DNA from: Pseudomonas sp. ERMR1:02
GTDB lineage: Bacteria > Pseudomonadota > Gammaproteobacteria > Pseudomonadales > Pseudomonadaceae
Assembly (NCBI RefSeq): GCF_002277815.1
Contig: NZ_NKJI01000001.1
Span: forward strand, 551,501 to 615,500
Direction of reading: 5' to 3'
DNA length: 64,000 nt
A program made the translations under genes and the position numbers. The notes under the pieces were generated by a model. The model ran no database searches, was not told the DNA's origin, and saw only the letters and a list, made by a program, of their open reading frames with translations. Below are positions 1-9,795 of the stretch, one piece after another; the stretch's first letter is position 1, and the number at the start of each line of letters is the position of its first letter.

Positions 1-1
1 G

Positions 2-985
2 TTCGAGCGCGGCGAGAAGGCTGGGTTTGAGATTGTCGCGATCAACGATCTGGCCGACATGGCCAGCATCGAATACTTGACACGCTTCGACTCCACTCAC
101 GGGCGCTTTCCCGGTGAGGTGAAGGTCGACGGCGATTGTCTGCATATTAATGGTGACTGCGTGAAGGTCCTGCGCAGTGCCACTCCCGAAGGCATCGATT
201 GGGCGTCGCTGGGCGTCGATCTGGTGCTGGAGTGCTCGGGTGCTTATCACACCCGTGAAGACGGCCAGCGTTTTCTCGACGCCGGCGCGCCGCGCGTGCT
301 GTTTTCTCAGCCGATGGCCAGCGAGTCGGATGTCGACGCCACCATCGTCTACGGCGTGAATCAGGATTGCCTGACCGGCGACGAGCTGTTGGTGTCCAAC
401 GCCTCCTGCACCACCAACTGTGGCGTACCGCTGTTGCGCCTGCTCGACCAGGCCATTGGCCTGGAGTACGTGTCGATCACCACGATTCACTCGGCGATGA
501 ACGATCAGCCGGTGATCGACGCCTATCACCACGAAGACCTGCGCCGCACCCGTTCGGCGTTCCAGTCGGTGATTCCGGTGTCCACCGGTCTGGCGCGCGG
601 CATCGAACGCCTGTTGCCGGAACTTGCCGGGCGAATTCAGGCCAAAGCCGTACGTGTGCCGACGGTGAACGTGTCTTGTCTCGATATTACGATGCAGACT
701 GTGAGTGATACCGACGCCACCGAGGTCAACCGGATTCTGCGCGAGGCTGCCTCCAGCGGCCCGCTCAAAGGCCTTCTGGCCTATACCGAGTTGCCTCATG
801 CCAGCTGTGATTTTAACCACGACCCACATTCGGCCATCGTCGATGCCAGTCAGACCCGCGTTTCCGGCCCACGGCTGGTGAACATCCTGGCCTGGTTCGA
901 CAACGAATGGGGTTTTGCCAACCGAATGCTGGACGTTGCAGAGCACTATCTGCAAACAGCTATTTCAAAAAAACCTGCTCTCTAA
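2..985 (+). CDS. epd: D-erythrose-4-phosphate dehydrogenase (5' end outside window)
   Basis: GAPDH-like NAD-dependent dehydrogenase oxidising erythrose 4-phosphate to 4-phosphoerythronate, the first step of pyridoxal phosphate synthesis. The open frame runs from base 2 without a start, so the gene begins upstream; the ATG at 59 is internal because the preceding codons read [20 protein letters not shown], typical of the Rossmann N-terminus. The catalytic cysteine motif SNASCTTNC, the [14 protein letters not shown] segment and the C-terminal [12 protein letters not shown] are all present. The Epd rather than GAPDH assignment rests on these sequence features and on pgk lying 26 bp downstream (usual order epd-pgk-fba). 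Only about 327 residues are visible. Confidence 0.93.
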   Translation, partial: FERGEKAGFEIVAINDLADMASIEYLTRFDSTHGRFPGEVKVDGDCLHINGDCVKVLRSATPEGIDWASLGVDLVLECSGAYHTREDGQRFLDAGAPRVLFSQPMASESDVDATIVYGVNQDCLTGDELLVSNASCTTNCGVPLLRLLDQAIGLEYVSITTIHSAMNDQPVIDAYHHEDLRRTRSAFQSVIPVSTGLARGIERLLPELAGRIQAKAVRVPTVNVSCLDITMQTVSDTDATEVNRILREAASSGPLKGLLAYTELPHASCDFNHDPHSAIVDASQTRVSGPRLVNILAWFDNEWGFANRMLDVAEHYLQTAISKKPAL

Positions 986-1011
986 GAACAGCTATTCAGG
1001 AAATGCGACCC

Positions 1012-2175
1012 ATGACCGTGTTGAAGATGTCCGACCTCGATCTGCAAGGTAAACGCGTACTGATTCGCGAAGACCTCAACGTCCCAGTCAAGGACGGTGT
1101 AGTCACCAGCGATGCGCGAATCCTGGCTTCGCTGCCGACCATCAAGCTGGCCCTGGAAAAAGGCGCGGCAGTGATGGTTTGCTCGCACCTTGGCCGTCCT
1201 ACCGAAGGCGAGTTCTCCGCCGAGAACAGCCTCAAGCCAGTCGCCGACTACCTGACCAAGGCCCTGGGCCGTGAAGTGCCGCTGGTGGCCGACTACCTGA
1301 ACGGTGTCGACGTAAAAGCCGGCGACATCGTGCTGTTCGAAAACGTGCGCTTCAACAAGGGCGAGAAAAAGAACGCCGATGAACTGGCCAAGCAATACGC
1401 GGCCCTGTGCGACGTATTCGTAATGGACGCCTTCGGCACCGCGCACCGTGCCGAGGGTTCGACCCACGGCGTGGCCAAATTCGCTAAAGTCGCAGCGGCA
1501 GGTCCGTTGCTGGCGGCTGAACTGGACGCACTGGGCAAAGCCCTCGGCGCCCCGGCCAAACCAATGGCTGCCATTGTTGCCGGTTCCAAGGTTTCGACCA
1601 AACTCGACGTGTTGAACAGCCTGAGCCAGATCTGCGACCAGCTGATTGTCGGCGGCGGCATTGCCAACACCTTCCTGGCGGCTGCCGGTCACCCGGTTGG
1701 CAAATCCCTGTACGAGCCTGACCTGCTGGATACCGCCCGCGCTATTGCAGCCAAGGTCAGCGTTCCGTTGCCGGTGGATGTAGTAGTTGCCAAAGAATTC
1801 GCCGAAAGCGCTGCGGCCACTGTGAAACTGGTCGCTGACGTTGCTGCCGACGACATGATTCTGGACATCGGCCCGCAGACCGCAGCGAATTTCGCTGAAC
1901 TGCTGAAATCGTCGAAAACCATTCTGTGGAACGGCCCGGTGGGCGTGTTCGAATTCGACCAGTTCGGTAACGGCACCAAAGTGTTGGCCCAGGCCATCGC
2001 GGACAGCGCGGCGTTCTCCATCGCTGGCGGCGGCGACACCCTGGCGGCCATCGACAAGTATGGCATTGGCGAACAAATCTCCTACATTTCTACTGGCGGC
2101 GGCGCATTCCTCGAATTCGTCGAAGGCAAAGTGCTGCCAGCCGTTGAAGTCCTGGAAAGCCGGGCCAAGGCCTGA
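1012..2175 (+). CDS. pgk: Phosphoglycerate kinase
   Basis: Transfers phosphate between 1,3-bisphosphoglycerate and ADP in glycolysis and gluconeogenesis; cytoplasmic. The 387-residue product has the usual length. Start ATG at 1012 gives [16 protein letters not shown]; the frame is open further upstream but that part overlaps epd. Family hallmarks are [15 protein letters not shown] near the N-terminus, [10 protein letters not shown], the lysine-rich hinge [12 protein letters not shown] and the nucleotide loop [12 protein letters not shown] near the C-terminus. It lies 26 bp after epd and precedes two lipoprotein genes and fba. Confidence 0.97.
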   Translation: MTVLKMSDLDLQGKRVLIREDLNVPVKDGVVTSDARILASLPTIKLALEKGAAVMVCSHLGRPTEGEFSAENSLKPVADYLTKALGREVPLVADYLNGVDVKAGDIVLFENVRFNKGEKKNADELAKQYAALCDVFVMDAFGTAHRAEGSTHGVAKFAKVAAAGPLLAAELDALGKALGAPAKPMAAIVAGSKVSTKLDVLNSLSQICDQLIVGGGIANTFLAAAGHPVGKSLYEPDLLDTARAIAAKVSVPLPVDVVVAKEFAESAAATVKLVADVAADDMILDIGPQTAANFAELLKSSKTILWNGPVGVFEFDQFGNGTKVLAQAIADSAAFSIAGGGDTLAAIDKYGIGEQISYISTGGGAFLEFVEGKVLPAVEVLESRAKA

Positions 2176-2210
2176 GGGCCGCCCGTTTGACCAGGCAAGG
2201 GAGTGTTGAC

Positions 2211-2432
2211 ATGGTCAAGACGTTAGCGCTGTTGATCGTCGCGGGTTCGCTGGTGGCTTGCGGGAGTAACCCGAAAGCCCCGGAGGTGCCCGAGACGCCT
2301 GCACAGGATAAAGGCTGCTATCAGGCCGACTGGCAGGCGGAAACCAATCCGGTGCTCAACAAGCGTTCCGGACCTGACGGCCTGGACAAATACGAGACAC
2401 AGACCCCCGCCAAGGAACGTGGTTGTCCTTGA
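2211..2432 (+). CDS. Small lipoprotein, function unknown
   Basis: A 73-residue protein starting at ATG 2211 behind an AGGGAG ribosome site. It begins MVKTLALLIVAGSLVAC, a short lipoprotein signal with lipobox LVAC, so Cys17 should be lipidated and the mature protein (about 57 residues, proline- and lysine-rich with two further cysteines) should sit at the outer or inner membrane. It is 35 bp downstream of pgk and probably cotranscribed. I do not recognise the mature domain. Confidence 0.75.
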   Translation: MVKTLALLIVAGSLVACGSNPKAPEVPETPAQDKGCYQADWQAETNPVLNKRSGPDGLDKYETQTPAKERGCP

Positions 2433-2488
2433 TGGGTCTGATTCTTCACGCAGGGCCGGTGGCGTGCGCTGTCGGCCGAGGAACACGG

Positions 2489-2818
2489 ATGAAAGGATTT
2501 ATCGCCATTACGGCGCTGGCACTGTTGGCCGGGTGCGCTAACTTGAACCCGTTCAAGTCGTCCGCCCCGGCTGACAACTGGACCACCTGGACCTGCGACA
2601 GCCAGGCCAAAGTGGTTTGGCGCTACACCGATGACAGCCACAAGGACGTCGACGTGCGACTGGGTGGCGCCGATCAGGTCTACCGCTTGAAGCAGGAGCC
2701 AGGTGCGTCGGGTTCGCTGTATAGCAACGACATGCTGGCGTTTCACATAAAAGGTGAGGAAGGCCTGGTTTACTGGGTTGCCACCAATGATTTGATTGGC
2801 CGCGGCTGTCACCTGTAG
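2489..2818 (+). CDS. MliC-like lipoprotein (putative C-type lysozyme inhibitor)
   Basis: A 109-residue product starting at ATG 2489 with lipoprotein signal MKGFIAITALALLAGC (Cys16). The mature part contains WTCDSQAKVVWRY, DVRLGGADQVYRLKQ and a C-terminal GCHL, the layout of the MliC/PliC fold, whose members are periplasmic or outer-membrane lipoproteins that inhibit C-type lysozyme. The specific inhibitor role is inferred from the family. Its stop codon lies inside the left arm of a REP pair. It follows the previous small lipoprotein gene by 56 bp. Confidence 0.72.
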   Translation: MKGFIAITALALLAGCANLNPFKSSAPADNWTTWTCDSQAKVVWRYTDDSHKDVDVRLGGADQVYRLKQEPGASGSLYSNDMLAFHIKGEEGLVYWVATNDLIGRGCHL

Positions 2819-2915
2819 GAGCGAGCATGCTCGCGATGGTCGTCAACGATAACGCTGGGCGCCTGAATGCCCGTGTTGTCTGGGCTACCATCGCGAGCAT
2901 GCTCGCTCCTACAGG
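2812..2915. repeat. REP pair (REPIN), type A
   Basis: Two inverted copies of a palindromic REP begin CCTGTAGGAGCGAGCATGCT and end with the mirror image, separated by about 45 bp. The left copy overlaps the stop codon of the lipoprotein gene. Probably also acts as a transcript-end hairpin before fba. Confidence 0.9.
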
Positions 2916-3046
2916 GGGGGCAGCCACCAGATGCAACACCGAATTCGCAGCCCGGCTTAACCCCCGATCTGCAATAACTTGAATAGCCGCCGCCGCTCCG
3001 GCAGGCTGGCACGATTAACGACCCTCAACCGGGAGAGACACACACA

Positions 3047-4111
3047 ATGGCACTTATCAGCATGCGCCAGATGCTGGACCACGCAGCCGAGTTCGGCTAC
3101 GGCGTTCCAGCCTTCAACGTCAACAACCTTGAGCAGATGCGCGCCATCATGGAAGCCGCTGACAAGACTGACTCCCCGGTGATCGTCCAGGCTTCGGCCG
3201 GTGCTCGCAAATACGCCGGCGCGCCGTTCCTGCGTCACCTGATCCTGGCGGCAATCGAAGAATTCCCGCACATCCCGGTGTGCATGCACCAGGACCACGG
3301 CACCAGCCCTGACGTCTGCCAGCGCTCCATCCAACTGGGCTTCAGCTCGGTCATGATGGACGGTTCCCTGGGCGAAGACGGCAAGACACCGACCGACTAC
3401 GACTACAACGTGCGCGTTACCCAGCAAACCGTGGCCATGGCTCACGCCTGTGGCGTTTCGGTAGAAGGCGAGCTGGGCTGCCTGGGTTCGCTGGAAACCG
3501 GCATGGCCGGTGAAGAAGACGGCATCGGCGCCGAAGGCGTTCTGGATCACAGCCAGATGCTGACCGACCCGGAAGAAGCCGCTGACTTCGTCAAGCGCAC
3601 CCAGGTCGATGCCCTGGCCATCGCCATCGGTACCAGCCACGGTGCGTACAAGTTCACCAAGCCACCTACCGGTGACGTATTGGCGATCGACCGCATCAAG
3701 GAAATCCACAAGCGCATTCCGAACACTCACCTGGTGATGCACGGTTCGTCTTCGGTTCCGCAAGAGTGGCTGGCGATCATCAACCAGTACGGCGGCGACA
3801 TCAAAGAAACCTATGGCGTGCCAGTTGAAGAAATCGTTGAAGGCATCAAGCACGGCGTGCGCAAGGTCAACATCGACACCGACCTGCGTCTGGCATCCAC
3901 CGGTGCGATGCGTCGCCTGATGGCCACCAACCCGAGCGAGTTCGACCCACGTAAATTCTTCGGTGCCACCGTGACTGCGATGCGTGATGTTTGTATCGCT
4001 CGCTACGAAGCATTCGGCACCGCCGGCAACGCTTCGAAGATCAAGGCGATCTCGCTGGAAGGGATGTATCAGCGTTACCTGAAAGGTGAGTTGAACGCCA
4101 AGGTCAACTAA
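3047..4111 (+). CDS. fba: Class II fructose-1,6-bisphosphate aldolase
   Basis: Zn-dependent aldolase interconverting fructose 1,6-bisphosphate with glyceraldehyde 3-phosphate and dihydroxyacetone phosphate. The 354-residue protein starts [16 protein letters not shown] at ATG 3047 behind a GGGAGA site. Class II marks include [14 protein letters not shown] (metal-binding histidine region), [22 protein letters not shown], the [10 protein letters not shown] segment and KVNIDTDLR. It is the Calvin-cycle (CbbA/Fda) subtype usual in Pseudomonas. A strong terminator follows the stop. Confidence 0.97.
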   Translation: MALISMRQMLDHAAEFGYGVPAFNVNNLEQMRAIMEAADKTDSPVIVQASAGARKYAGAPFLRHLILAAIEEFPHIPVCMHQDHGTSPDVCQRSIQLGFSSVMMDGSLGEDGKTPTDYDYNVRVTQQTVAMAHACGVSVEGELGCLGSLETGMAGEEDGIGAEGVLDHSQMLTDPEEAADFVKRTQVDALAIAIGTSHGAYKFTKPPTGDVLAIDRIKEIHKRIPNTHLVMHGSSSVPQEWLAIINQYGGDIKETYGVPVEEIVEGIKHGVRKVNIDTDLRLASTGAMRRLMATNPSEFDPRKFFGATVTAMRDVCIARYEAFGTAGNASKIKAISLEGMYQRYLKGELNAKVN

Positions 4112-4132
4112 GCCCTGAGCGCTTAAGTCCCA

Positions 4133-4163
4133 CAAAAAACCCGCAGAAATGCGGGTTTTTTTA
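4133..4163 (+). terminator. Rho-independent terminator of fba
   Basis: Stem ACCCGCA/TGCGGGT with GAAA loop, preceded by an A run and followed by seven T residues, 21 bp after the fba stop. Confidence 0.92.
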
Positions 4164-4171
4164 TGGTTCAA

Positions 4172-4284
4172 GATCGTTCCCACGCTCCGCGTGGGAATGC
4201 AGCCCGGGACGCTCCGCGTCCCACTCGAGAGCTGGAACGCGGAGCGTCCCTTGAGGCATTCCCACGCAGAGCATGGGAACGATC
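4172..4284. repeat. REP pair, type B (GATCGTTCCCACGC family)
   Basis: Inverted pair starting GATCGTTCCCACGCTCCGCG and ending GAGCATGGGAACGATC, with internal GGGACGCTCCGCGTCCC and GGAACGCGGAGCGTCCC hairpins. It is a different family from the GTAGGAGC repeats. The same family recurs at 28165, 47244 and on both sides of the RAYT gene near 62000. Confidence 0.9.
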
Positions 4285-4293
4285 ACTGTAAGG

Positions 4294-4962
4294 CTACTTA
4301 TCGTGATCAATATCCAGCTTGCTGAACGTCGCTTTCCCGCCCTCGCTGGTGTACCCGGTGTTGTCCTGCACATACACCCCGGCCTTGAAGTACAACGGCT
4401 TGTCGCGCCATGTCGCGCTGATCTTGGTGTCCCACTGGTAGCCCGCGGCGCTGAGGCCCAGGGCCCCGCCGGGGCTGAGGTGGATCAGGTAGGAGAATTC
4501 ACGGTCCAGTTTCACGCCGGTAGCGATGGTGATGACCCGACCTTCATCGTCATCGGGATGCATGCGTACTTTGGCGACGATGTTGCCGGTTTGGGTCTTG
4601 GTCTTGTATTGGTATTCGAGTTTCACCAACGGTTTTTGGCTTTCATAGGCATGGATCTGGCCTATCACGATCTTGCCCGAACTCGGCACCTGGTTCACGG
4701 TCAAGGTGGCACGCAGGGTGTTGTCGGCGTCCGGGTAGTACCAGTTTTTCAATGTGCCGTTGCTGTAGGTTTCCCGCAGTTCCGTGCGTGGATAGATAGC
4801 GTTTTCAGTGCGAGAGCCAGTCACCGGGGCCCAGAAAAACAGAGTGCCGGTGTCGGAATGAAAGTACTGATCCTTGAAGCCTTTCACCAGTTTGGAGGTT
4901 TCTACGGTGTACGGCGGGTTGCCGACAGGAACGCTGAGGTTCCAGGATGCGAGGTCGATCAT
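4294..4962 (-). CDS. Polysaccharide lyase family 7 (alginate lyase)
   Basis: Predicted beta-eliminating lyase for alginate (PL7, jelly-roll fold). All three family motifs are visible: RTELRE near residue 60, QIH near residue 95 and YFKAGVYVQ near residue 190; their Arg, Gln, His and Tyr form the active site in characterised members. The start chosen is ATG 4962 (MIDLASWNLSVPVG), giving 222 residues, because GGAAG stands 9 bp upstream; a GTG at 4992 would add 10 residues. No signal peptide is visible with either start, so location is uncertain. Monocistronic, convergent with fba. Confidence 0.85.
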   Translation of the reverse strand: MIDLASWNLSVPVGNPPYTVETSKLVKGFKDQYFHSDTGTLFFWAPVTGSRTENAIYPRTELRETYSNGTLKNWYYPDADNTLRATLTVNQVPSSGKIVIGQIHAYESQKPLVKLEYQYKTKTQTGNIVAKVRMHPDDDEGRVITIATGVKLDREFSYLIHLSPGGALGLSAAGYQWDTKISATWRDKPLYFKAGVYVQDNTGYTSEGGKATFSKLDIDHDK

Positions 4963-5284
4963 AGGCAAAGCTTCCACGGATTTTTGCAGCACGGACGTAC
5001 CAGAAGCTCTAGCACGCGCCTTTGGGGCGGCCTTTATAAGCCTGGAAGGCTTTTTTGTTAATGCTGGCCTGACAAAAGGGTGACGTCAAAATCCTGTTAA
5101 AAGGCCATCCTTCCCGGTTTTAGCGGTCTTCAGACGTGACCGTTAGTCGGCAAATGAACGCATTGGTTAAATGATGGCGTACTGACACCTTCTGCTTTCC
5201 GGGATCCAGGTCTAGAGTGAAGTATTAGAAATTGTCCGGTTTTCACGAGAGACCGACCTGACGTCCTGAACAAAGAGAAGCAGC
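4963..5284. other. Intergenic region between divergent genes
   Basis: No open frame or RNA gene seen. A small hairpin AAGCCT-GGA-AGGCTT followed by a T run lies at 5038-5056 on the plus strand. The region must hold promoters for the alginate lyase gene (left) and the REC-GGDEF-EAL gene (right), but no convincing -35/-10 pair stood out. Confidence 0.4.
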
Positions 5285-7407
5285 ATGGAATGCGCGCAAT
5301 CCCAGCCAACTGAAGGCCGTTCAACGTTATTAATTGTCGACGATTACCCTGAAAGCCTGATCAGCATGCGCGCATTGTTGCAGCGCCAGGACTGGCAGAT
5401 CATCACCGCTGCCTCGGGTTTCGAGGCGCTCAGTCTGTTGCTTGAACACGATATCGATCTGGTGCTGCTGGATGTGCAGATGCCAGGCATGGACGGCTTC
5501 GAAGTAGCGCGGCTGATGCGCGGCAGTCAGCGCACCCGCCTGACTCCGATCATTTTCCTCACCGCCAACGAGCAGTCCCAGGATGCCGTGATCAAGGGCT
5601 ATGCCAGTGGCGCCGTGGATTACCTGTTCAAACCATTCGACCCGCAGATTCTCAAACCCAAGATCCAGGCGTTGCTGGAGCATCAGCGCAATCGCCGGGC
5701 TTTGCAGCGCTTGAGTCATGATCTGGAAGTCGCTCGCGCCTTCAATGCCTCGGTGCTGGATAACGCCGCCGAAGGCATCCTGGTGGTGAATGAGGACGGT
5801 CTGATCCGTTTTGCCAACCCGGCGATGTCTCGGCTCCTCAATGCCATGGTGCAGGAGCTGCAAGGCAAGGAGTTTCTGGATTTCCTGCAAAAACCGCATA
5901 TCCCGGTGTGGGCGGATTCGGATCTGCTGGCCGGATACAAGCGCGGTGAGACGTTACGCCTGCACGACGCAATGTTACGCACCGCGCCCGGCCAACAGGT
6001 GCCAGTGGCGCTGTCCTGCGCGCCATTGCCCTCGGAACAGCGCGCCATGGTGGTGACGGTGCTAGATATGTCGGTGGTGCGCCACCTGCATCAGCAACTC
6101 GAGTTCCAAGCCGTTACCGACCCGCTGACCGGATTGCTTAATCGCCGGGGTTTTTACCAGACCGTGGAAAACCTGCTGCTGCGCGGCGAACGCACTGACA
6201 GCACCTGGGTCCTGTTGTACCTGGACCTCGACGGTTTCAAGCGGGTCAATGATTCGCTCGGTCATGATGCTGGCGATCGTGTATTGCGTTGGGTATCCGA
6301 GCAGTTGAAGGCCTGTCTGCGGCCCTTCGACATTCTGGCGCGCATGGGCGGCGACGAATTCACCGCATTGCTGGACCTGGAGTTCCCTGAACAAGCGGCG
6401 AAGATCGCGGAGAAACTGATTGAGCGCGTGTCGATCTGTCAGCAAATCGATGGTCTGGATATCGTCTTGGGCGCCAGCATCGGCATTGCTACGTACCCTG
6501 ATTGTGGGGCCAATCTGGACGGTTTGCTGCGGGCGTCCGACATCGCCATGTACGAAGCCAAGCGCGCCGGCCGCCAGCAATATCGCTTCTACGATCACGA
6601 AATGAATGGCCGCGCACGCTCGCGGCTGATGCTCGAAGACAGCGTGCGCACAGCCATCGAGAACCGCGATTTCAACTTGGTCTATCAGCCGCAGGTGGCC
6701 ATTGCCGGTGGGCAGATTCGCGGGTTCGAAGCGCTGCTGCGTTGGCAGCACCCAAGCGTCGGTGACGTTCCTCCGGGGCTGTTTTTACCGTTGCTGGAAG
6801 AGGCGCGATTGATCAGTCGCTTGGGCAGCTGGATTTATCAGCGCGGCGCCGGACAACGCAAAGCCTGGGAAACCCTGTTCGCCGAGGATCTGGTGCTGGG
6901 CGTCAGTTTGAGCGGCACACAGTTCGCCATGCCCAATCTGGTCACCGAGTTGCGCCAGGTGCTGGAGCGTCATGGTTTGCAGTCCCGTCACCTGGAAGTC
7001 GAGATCACGGAAGAGGCCTTGACGCTCAACCCGGAAGAAACCCGCAAACAGTTGCGTTTGCTGCGTAACCTGGGGTGAGGGTGGCGCTGGATGATTTCGG
7101 ATCCGGGGCTTGTTCGCTGGCTCATCTGCGCGATCTCGAGCTGGACACGCTCAAACTCGATCGCCATTTGATCGCCCGACTGCCGGAGTCCTCTCGGGAC
7201 GCAGCGCTGGTGCGCAATGTGATCGAACTGTGTAAGCAGTACGGCATTCTGGTGATCGCCGAAGGGGTGGAAACCATGGCGCAATACGATTGGCTGCAAG
7301 CCAATGGCTGCGAGTATGTACAGGGTTTTCTGGTGGCGCGGCCGATGATGGCCGAAGACACCGGTCACTTTGTGCAGCCCTTCGACTGGAGCGCGCTAGT
7401 GCGCTGA
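5285..7407 (+). pseudogene. Response regulator with PAS, GGDEF and EAL domains, frameshifted in EAL
   Basis: Cyclic-di-GMP signalling protein. Domain order: receiver (residues about 12-130, phospho-acceptor Asp63 in LLDVQMPGMDG, Lys in YLFKPFDP), PAS (about 150-265), GGDEF (about 275-440, intact GGDEF motif near 355) and EAL (from about 465, FEALLRW at about 480). The first frame stops at 7078 inside EAL after LRLLRNLG; the frame from 7075 continues RVALDDFGSGACSLAHLRDL through VIAEGVET and QGFLVARPM to 7407. Adding one G to the G run at 7072-7075 joins them into about 707 residues. The metal-site segment reads VSLSGTQF where most active EAL domains have VN(L/V)S. Start ATG 5285 follows AAAGAGAAG. 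The break is probably a sequence error; if real, the EAL domain is truncated. Confidence 0.85.
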
Positions 7408-7434
7408 ATTCGCTACACTGGCGATCTTTTCGTC

Positions 7435-7941
7435 ATGTGTGCTGCCGTTGCGATGACCGCGTTGAAATACCTCCAGGCCTATCCCGCCTCGTTGCAGGAT
7501 CAGGTGCGCCAGCTGATCGCCGACGGTCGGCTGGGCGATTACCTGATCAAGCGCTACCCCGAAAAGCATGGGGTGCAGAGCGACAAGGCGCTGTACACCT
7601 ACGCGCTGGACCTCAAGCAGGAGTACCTGCGTAACGCCCCGGCCATCGACAAAGTTCTGTTCGACAACCGTCTGGACCTGACCCACCGCGCCCTCGGCCT
7701 GCACACCACAATCTCACGGGTGCAGGGCGGCAAACTCAAGGCCAAAAAAGAAATTCGCATCGCTTCGCTGTTCAAGGAGGCGCCCTCCGAATTTCTGAAA
7801 ATGATCGTGGTTCACGAGTTGGCGCATTTCAAAGAGTCCGATCACAACAAGGCGTTCTACAAGCTGTGCGAACACATGTTGCCGGGATATCACCAGGTGG
7901 AATTCGATGTGCGGGTGTATCTGACCTGGCGGGATCTGTAG
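7435..7941 (+). CDS. YgjP-like (DUF45) metallopeptidase
   Basis: Up to 168 residues with the zinc motif HELAHFKESDH (HExxH plus a third His), typical of the YgjP/WLM metallopeptidase group. Most of the protein (YLQAYPASLQDQ, YALDLKQEYLRNAP, KKEIRIASLFKEAP) is conserved in Pseudomonas homologues as I remember them. ATG 7453 (MTALKYLQAYP) is an alternative start and may be the true one, as neither has a good ribosome site. Substrate unknown. It follows the cyclic-di-GMP gene by 27 bp. Confidence 0.8.
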   Translation: MCAAVAMTALKYLQAYPASLQDQVRQLIADGRLGDYLIKRYPEKHGVQSDKALYTYALDLKQEYLRNAPAIDKVLFDNRLDLTHRALGLHTTISRVQGGKLKAKKEIRIASLFKEAPSEFLKMIVVHELAHFKESDHNKAFYKLCEHMLPGYHQVEFDVRVYLTWRDL

Positions 7942-7978
7942 GAGCTGCCGCAGGCTGCGATCTTTTAAGGAGCGTTAA

Positions 7979-8275
7979 ATGGACGTAAGCAAGACCAAGA
8001 GCAGCTTCTATCGACGCTTGTACGTGGCGTACCTGATCGATAGCGGGCTTGCCAGCAGTGTTCCGGCGTTGACCGATGTCACTGGCATGCCGCGGCGCAC
8101 GGCTCAGGACACTATCGCCGCGTTGGCGGATCTGGATATCGTTTGCGAATTCGAGCAGGAAGAAGGTGCGCGCAACCATGCGGGGCGCTATCGGATTCGT
8201 GACTGGGGAGCGATTGATCGGGGGTGGATCGAGCGTCATCTTCGGCTGATCAAGACGGTGCTGGAGTATCCCTGA
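7979..8275 (+). CDS. Winged helix-turn-helix protein, function unknown
   Basis: A 98-residue protein starting at ATG 7979 with AAGGAG 6 bp upstream. Residues about 10-75 form a compact helical domain with TGMPRRTAQDTIAALADLD, which reads like a winged-helix recognition region, followed by a wing-like stretch VCEFEQEEGARNHAGRYRI. It is likely a small transcription regulator; no ligand domain. Lies 37 bp after the metallopeptidase gene, so possibly one transcript. Confidence 0.7.
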   Translation: MDVSKTKSSFYRRLYVAYLIDSGLASSVPALTDVTGMPRRTAQDTIAALADLDIVCEFEQEEGARNHAGRYRIRDWGAIDRGWIERHLRLIKTVLEYP

Positions 8276-8295
8276 GATTTGCATTGCCTGGACTG

Positions 8296-8326
8296 GCGCC
8301 TTCGCGGGCAAGCCTCGCTCCTACAG
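8296..8326. repeat. Single REP, type A
   Basis: One arm only: GCCTTCGCGGGCAAGCCTCG then CTCCTACAG, between two convergent genes. Confidence 0.75.
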
Positions 8327-8337
8327 CGAAGAGGTCC

Positions 8338-8790
8338 TTACTGACGACGCATCCCTATGTGTGGAATGCCATCCTCGACATACTCCTCGCCCGCCACCTC
8401 AAACCCGTACCGCCCGTAATACCCCTGCAAATGCGCCTGGGCCGAGAGATAGATCGGCATGTCGGGCCAGTGATTTTCCGCCTGCTTCAGCGCCTGGGCC
8501 ATCAACTCATGCCCAAGCCCCGTGCCCCGCACCTCGGGCGCAATGATCACCCGGCCAATGACTACATCGCCGCCTTGTAGCTCGGGATCGAGCAAGCGCA
8601 GGTAAGCCACCAGTCGCTCTGCGTCCCAGGCCATCAAATGACAGGTGTCACCTTCCAGATCCTGACCATCGATGTCCTGATAGACGCATTTCTGCTCAAC
8701 GACAAACACCTCGGCGCGCAACTGCAAAATGGCGTACAGCTGCTCTTTGCCCAGATCGCTGTGGTGTTTGCAGACCCATTCGATTGTCAT
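8338..8790 (-). CDS. GNAT acetyltransferase, ElaA family
   Basis: A 150-residue GCN5-related N-acetyltransferase of the ElaA type. Start ATG 8790 gives MTIEWVCKHHSDLGKEQLYA, the usual ElaA beginning; the frame is open upstream but unlike the family. The family segment LRAEVFVVEQKCVYQDIDG and the acetyl-CoA loop VRGTGLGHELM are present, followed by AQAHLQGYYGRYGF. Substrate not known for the family. Confidence 0.88.
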   Translation of the reverse strand: MTIEWVCKHHSDLGKEQLYAILQLRAEVFVVEQKCVYQDIDGQDLEGDTCHLMAWDAERLVAYLRLLDPELQGGDVVIGRVIIAPEVRGTGLGHELMAQALKQAENHWPDMPIYLSAQAHLQGYYGRYGFEVAGEEYVEDGIPHIGMRRQ

Positions 8791-9045
8791 GCCCTGATTC
8801 CCTGAAAACGTCCCTGTGATACTAAGCGCCCGAACGATGGATGTCTTTATGGCGGAGAAATCTGTGACAAAGACCAAAATGCCATCATTCATTTCGCGCG
8901 ACGCTGACTTCTTTGTGTAATCTGCAATCAAGCGATGTGCAGTGGCTTTAATGAGCTAACGTTTAGTGCCCGGGTGTGCCGGTAAGGGGCTTGGAGTTTT
9001 AGCTGAAAATACGTCGGGCAGGCCGCCCGCTAAGGATTTACTAGC

Positions 9046-9783
9046 ATGCCGCGATTGCATCGAGCCTTTGCTTTGATTGGATTGCTGTTGCTGATTCACG
9101 ACGCGGCAGCGGAAAAGTTGCGTCTGGTAGCAGATGCCTGGCCGCCTTTTACCGACGCCACGCTGATCAATGGCGGGTTGGCCACGGATATCGTGAGTAC
9201 CGCACTGGCACGAGCCGGCTATGCCAGTGATTTCGAGCAGGTGCCATGGGCGCGGGCTTTGCTGGGCGTGGGCGAGGGCCGATACGATGTGCTGGTCAAC
9301 GCCTGGTACACCGAGGAACGCACCAAGCTCGGCCAGTTTTCCGGCGAATACCTGATCAACCGTGTGCGGTTTATCAAGCGCAAAGATGCGCCGATCGAAT
9401 TCAACAATCTTCAGGAACTGCACACCTACCCGGTCGCGGTAGTGCGTGGTTACGCCTATTCGCCAGCGTTCGATGACGATGCGTCACTGCAGAAAGTGCC
9501 GGTGCACAACTTCGCCATGGCCGTGCGCATGGTCGCCGCCGACAGGGTCAAGCTGACCCTGGAAGACGAATACGTCGCGCGTTATTACCTGGCCCGAGAA
9601 TCCGCCAAGGTGCGCAATGCCGTGGAATTCCTGCCCAAGCCGCTGAGCGAGAACAGCCTGCACATCCTGGTCAGCCTGAAGAACCCCGGGCATGAGCAGA
9701 TCGTCGCCGGCTTCGACCGCGAGATTGCCAAAATGAAGGCGGATGGGAGTTACGCGCGGCTTTTGAAGCAGCATGGGATGTAA
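9046..9783 (+). CDS. Periplasmic solute-binding protein, amino-acid (SBP_bac_3) type
   Basis: A 245-residue protein with an N-terminal signal (MPRLHRAFALIGLLLLIHDAAA, cleavage near residue 22) followed by KLRLVADAWPPFTD, the usual opening of family 3 binding proteins. Later segments ADRVKLTLEDEY and the C-terminal FDREIAKMKADGSYARLLKQ fit the fold. No permease or ATPase gene is adjacent, so it may be an orphan binding protein or sensory. Flanked by REP elements on the right. Confidence 0.83.
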   Translation: MPRLHRAFALIGLLLLIHDAAAEKLRLVADAWPPFTDATLINGGLATDIVSTALARAGYASDFEQVPWARALLGVGEGRYDVLVNAWYTEERTKLGQFSGEYLINRVRFIKRKDAPIEFNNLQELHTYPVAVVRGYAYSPAFDDDASLQKVPVHNFAMAVRMVAADRVKLTLEDEYVARYYLARESAKVRNAVEFLPKPLSENSLHILVSLKNPGHEQIVAGFDREIAKMKADGSYARLLKQHGM

Positions 9784-9795
9784 GGTGTGGCTGAT

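Noticed and set aside
982..2076. Long open frame on the strand opposite pgk
   Set aside because: GC-rich codon use of pgk opens the antisense frame; the translation is low-complexity with no family resemblance. The same applies opposite fba (2957-4183), dbpA (13597-15087), choV (28352-29800) and the dgc genes (43554-45494).
2812..2915. Repeated palindromes considered as CRISPR repeats
   Set aside because: Copies are scattered singly or in inverted pairs, not tandem with uniform spacers, and no cas genes are present. They are REP elements.
7072..7078. Programmed frameshift in the REC-GGDEF-EAL gene
   Set aside because: No slippery heptamer with a downstream structure was recognised, and identical single-base losses occur in four other genes, which fits an artefact better.
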